From contig NZ_JALEGV010000041.1 of the NCBI RefSeq assembly GCF_022763245.1, forward strand, positions 543,223-607,222: a stretch of 64,000 bases of DNA. The letters run 5' to 3'. The notes beneath the pieces were generated by a model, which ran no database searches, was not told where the DNA came from, and saw only the letters and a program-made list of their open reading frames with translations. Position 1 is the first letter of the stretch; every line of letters begins with the position of its first letter. The stretch is from Oricola sp. (GTDB lineage: Bacteria > Pseudomonadota > Alphaproteobacteria > Rhizobiales > Rhizobiaceae). Both the position numbers and the translations under genes were made by a program. Positions 61,661-64,000 of this stretch are shown here, in pieces.

Positions 61661-63208
61661 TCAGGCGGCCACTTCCTCGCGCTCTTCGGCCATGCTGGCC
61701 ACATGCTCCTCCGGCCGCACCGGCTTGCCGAAATAGTAGCCCTGCATCAGCGTGCAGCCGGCCGCGTCCAGAAGGGCGACCTGTTCCTTCGTCTCCACGC
61801 CTTCGGCCAGCACCTCGGCGCCCAGCGCATGCGCCATGTTGACGATGGTCGTCACCAGCGTGGCGCCGTTTTCGCGCTCGCCGAGCCGGGTGATCAGCGA
61901 ACGGTCGAGCTTCAGCTTTCCAAACGGCAACTCGGCCAGGTAGCCGAGGTTCGAATAGCCGGTGCCGAAATCGTCGATCGAGATGGAACAGCCCAGATCG
62001 GTGATCCGGTCGAATTTCTTGCGCACCTTCACATGGTCGAGGATCAGGATGTTCTCCGTGATCTCCAGCTCCAACCGCTCGGGCAGCATGTTGTGCTTGC
62101 GCATGATGGTGGCGAGCTTGCGCACGAAACCCGGCGCGTCCAGCTGTTTCGGCGAGACGTTGACGGCGATCTTCGTTCCCGGCGGCAGGTGGCGGGCGTC
62201 CGCGCAGGCCCTGTCCAGGGTCCACAGGCCAAGCTGGTTGATCAGCCCGCAATTCTCCGCGACCGGAATGAACTCGGTCGGCGGAATGTTGCCCTTTTCC
62301 GGGTGGTTCCAGCGCAGAAGCGCCTCGTAGCCGACCGTCATGCCGCTGCGATTGTCGACCTGCGGCTGGTAGACCAGTTCGAAATCGTCGGTTCCGATGG
62401 AGGTGGAGAGCTCCCCCTCGATCCACTTGCGATAGGTGTCCGTCTGGGTCATCTCCGGGTGGTAGATCGCCCAGTTGCCGAGGCCGCTGGCCCGCGCGGT
62501 CGTCCGCGCCAGGTTGGTGCGGCGAAGCACGGTGGAGATCGAGCGCCCGTTGTGTCCGAGTTCGGCGAGCCCCGCCGTGCAGAACACCGGGATGACGGTG
62601 TTGTCGATCTTGATCGGCCGGGCCATGTCTTCCAGCACCGCCGACATGATGGCGTGCAGTTCGTGGTCGTCATGTCCGGCTTCGAAGGCGAAGGCGAACT
62701 CGCTGCCGGCGATGCGGGCCGCCGGGCCGAGGTCGCCGACGAGGCGGCGGATGCGGCCGCCGACAAGATGCAGCACCAGGTCGCCGGTTTCGGCGCCGTG
62801 ACGGTCGTTGATTTCGCGAAACGCGTCGATCTCGATGGAGACGAGCATCCAGCGCGACAGTTTCCTGTTCTTGCCCGTCGGTGCGTGATCGACCAGCGAT
62901 CCGATCTGCTTTTCGAGGCCGAGCCGCGACAGGAGCCCGGTCGTCGGATCGGTGGCGATCGCCGCCTCATAGACCTTGCTGGCTTCGTCGGTGCCGGCGA
63001 AATAGGCGTGGGCGCATCCCGCGCCGGCGAGCGCCGCCAGCGCCGCGACGACGGCCGTCAGCGTGCCGGTCTCGGGCGAAGAGATGTCGCCCAGCCGGCT
63101 CATCATCGCCGCCCACAGCGCGAGCGAAGCCGCTCCGAATCCGCTGGTCACGATCGTGATCAGCCGAAACAGCCAGGAACGCGATACAACGGAACGACGA
63201 CGCGTCAT
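61661..63208 (-). CDS. c-di-GMP phosphodiesterase (EAL) with degenerate GGDEF domain
   Basis: 515 aa from the ATG at 63208. Two hydrophobic N-terminal segments (about 12-35 and 43-65) anchor it to the membrane. The GGDEF domain (about 85-245) has AGSEF at the signature, so cyclase activity is unlikely. The EAL domain (about 265-500) is intact: YEALLRW, NVSPKQLD, LEITEN, SIDDFGTGYSNLGYL, KLDRSLI and LAEGVETKEQ. It should hydrolyse c-di-GMP and so affect motility or biofilm. Confidence 0.92.
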   Translation of the reverse strand: MTRRRSVVSRSWLFRLITIVTSGFGAASLALWAAMMSRLGDISSPETGTLTAVVAALAALAGAGCAHAYFAGTDEASKVYEAAIATDPTTGLLSRLGLEKQIGSLVDHAPTGKNRKLSRWMLVSIEIDAFREINDRHGAETGDLVLHLVGGRIRRLVGDLGPAARIAGSEFAFAFEAGHDDHELHAIMSAVLEDMARPIKIDNTVIPVFCTAGLAELGHNGRSISTVLRRTNLARTTARASGLGNWAIYHPEMTQTDTYRKWIEGELSTSIGTDDFELVYQPQVDNRSGMTVGYEALLRWNHPEKGNIPPTEFIPVAENCGLINQLGLWTLDRACADARHLPPGTKIAVNVSPKQLDAPGFVRKLATIMRKHNMLPERLELEITENILILDHVKVRKKFDRITDLGCSISIDDFGTGYSNLGYLAELPFGKLKLDRSLITRLGERENGATLVTTIVNMAHALGAEVLAEGVETKEQVALLDAAGCTLMQGYYFGKPVRPEEHVASMAEEREEVAA

Positions 63209-63305
63209 GAAACCCCCGCACTCACGCAGAGATCGCACGGCAATCCCTAAGAAGCGGTTGCGTTGCGGGAGAATATTCCCTAGCGGCACGGACTCTGTCG
63301 CCGGG

Positions 63306-63327
63306 CGGGCGGTGTTTGCGCCGCCCG
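63306..63327 (-). terminator. Hairpin downstream of fabI
   Basis: CGGGCGG and CCGCCCG form a perfect 7-bp stem with an 8-nt loop, 26 nt after the fabI stop on the minus strand. There is no T-run, so terminator function is uncertain. Confidence 0.35.
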
Positions 63328-63352
63328 GGACACGCGTCGGTCGTGGCGGGTC

Positions 63353-64000
63353 CTATTTCGGGTCGAGCTTGCGCAGTTCGTCCATCGAGGGCATCGACAT
63401 GATGTTGTAGCCGGAATCCACGTAGTGGATCTCGCCGGTCACGCCGCTCGACATCTCGGAGAGAAGGTAGAGCGCCGACTGGCCGACCTGGTCGATGACG
63501 ATCGGGCGGCCCAGCGGCGACACCCGTTGCTGATAGGAGAAGATCTGGCGCGCGTCGCCGATGCCGGCGCCCGCGAGCGTGCGCACCGGTCCGGCCGAGA
63601 TCGCGTTGACGCGCACATTGCTGCGGCCGAAATCGGCGGCCAGGTAGCGCACCATCGCTTCCAGCGCCGCCTTGGCGATGCCCATCACGTTGTAGTTCGG
63701 CATCACCCGCATCGAGCCGCCATAGGTCAGCGTCAGGAGCGACGCGCCGTCATTGAGCAGCGGCGCGGCCAACTGGGCGACCTCGGTGAAGGAATAGGCC
63801 GAGATGACCATGGTGCGCGAGAAGTTCTCGCGCGTCGTCACGTCGAGATAGCGGCCCTTGAGCTGCGTGCGGTCGGAAAAGCCGATGGCGTGGACGAGGA
63901 AGTCGAGGCCGCCCCATTCGCTCTTCAGCGTGTCGAACACGGCCGCCGTGCTCTCGGTGTCTTCCACGTCGCAGGGGATCAGGAGCTTCGAGCCGATCTC
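63353..64000 (-). CDS. fabI: Enoyl-[acyl-carrier-protein] reductase FabI (partial)
   Basis: Last reduction step of each fatty acid elongation cycle. The N-terminus lies beyond the right edge; 215 codons are visible, from KLLIPCDVEDTESTAAVF on. FabI blocks: LDFLVHAIGFSDRTQLKG, catalytic Tyr-x6-Lys in NYNVMGIAKAALE, and VNAISAGPVRTLAGAGI. Y-x6-K spacing separates it from ordinary SDR enzymes. Confidence 0.95.
   Translation of the reverse strand, partial: EIGSKLLIPCDVEDTESTAAVFDTLKSEWGGLDFLVHAIGFSDRTQLKGRYLDVTTRENFSRTMVISAYSFTEVAQLAAPLLNDGASLLTLTYGGSMRVMPNYNVMGIAKAALEAMVRYLAADFGRSNVRVNAISAGPVRTLAGAGIGDARQIFSYQQRVSPLGRPIVIDQVGQSALYLLSEMSSGVTGEIHYVDSGYNIMSMPSMDELRKLDPK

Overview
The window is high-GC DNA from an alphaproteobacterium, most likely a member of the Hyphomicrobiales (Rhizobiales). 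The evidence is gene content and order: XRE regulator-metK-trmB-rimP-nusA-ylxR-infB-rbfA-truB-rpsO-pnp, aroA-cmk-rpsA next to a TIGR02300-type gene and tRNA-Ala, a class II (CP4-like) EPSP synthase, and fabI downstream. No genus can be named from the sequence. I saw no transposase, integrase or CRISPR array.

Layout. 1-3052: the end of a PotD-type ABC transporter (Tat-exported binding protein and ATPase; permeases lie off the left edge) with a divergent GntR/FCD regulator. 3059-10900: a hexuronate module. A minus-strand operon dctP-dctQ-dctM-uxaC-uxuB faces a GntR/FCD regulator and uxuA across an 84-bp divergent promoter. Together these take up a hexuronate and convert it through fructuronate and mannonate to 2-keto-3-deoxygluconate; the KDG kinase and aldolase are not here. 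10882-26278: a minus-strand glycogen operon glgP-glgB-glgC-glgA-glgX-malQ-pgm plus a GH13 enzyme resembling glucosylglycerol hydrolases, several genes joined by ATGA overlaps. 26541-29212: RNase D-like exonuclease, HAD hydrolase, PanE-type reductase and a small conserved protein. 29282-33986: rpsA with a strong terminator, cmk, aroA, a TIGR02300-type acidic protein and tRNA-Ala(GGC).

34.1-42.97 kb is the accessory part of the window, lying between two conserved housekeeping blocks. A minus-strand operon encodes a didomain carrier protein-thioesterase whose nucleophile is Cys instead of Ser, a free-standing AMP-forming ligase, and a complete TRAP transporter (DctP, DctQ, DctM). This looks like a minimal two-protein NRPS-like system joined to a carboxylate transporter, and it is the strongest candidate here for an undescribed system. 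Upstream on the same strand are an exported caspase-PDZ-PDZ protein and a small lipoprotein; a divergent small protein with a ribbon-helix-helix-like N-terminus follows.

43.3-58.6 kb is the translation and RNA-processing block. rimP appears to be preceded by a promoter and an intrinsic terminator that ends just before a TTG start, so the rimP-nusA operon is probably attenuated. An HNH nuclease gene lies between rbfA and truB, and an aldehyde dehydrogenase and a quinone reductase lie between truB and rpsO. 58.6-64 kb holds a VOC protein, an RsmC-like methyltransferase, a TetR-SDR divergent pair, an EAL phosphodiesterase with a degenerate GGDEF domain, and fabI, which is cut by the right edge.
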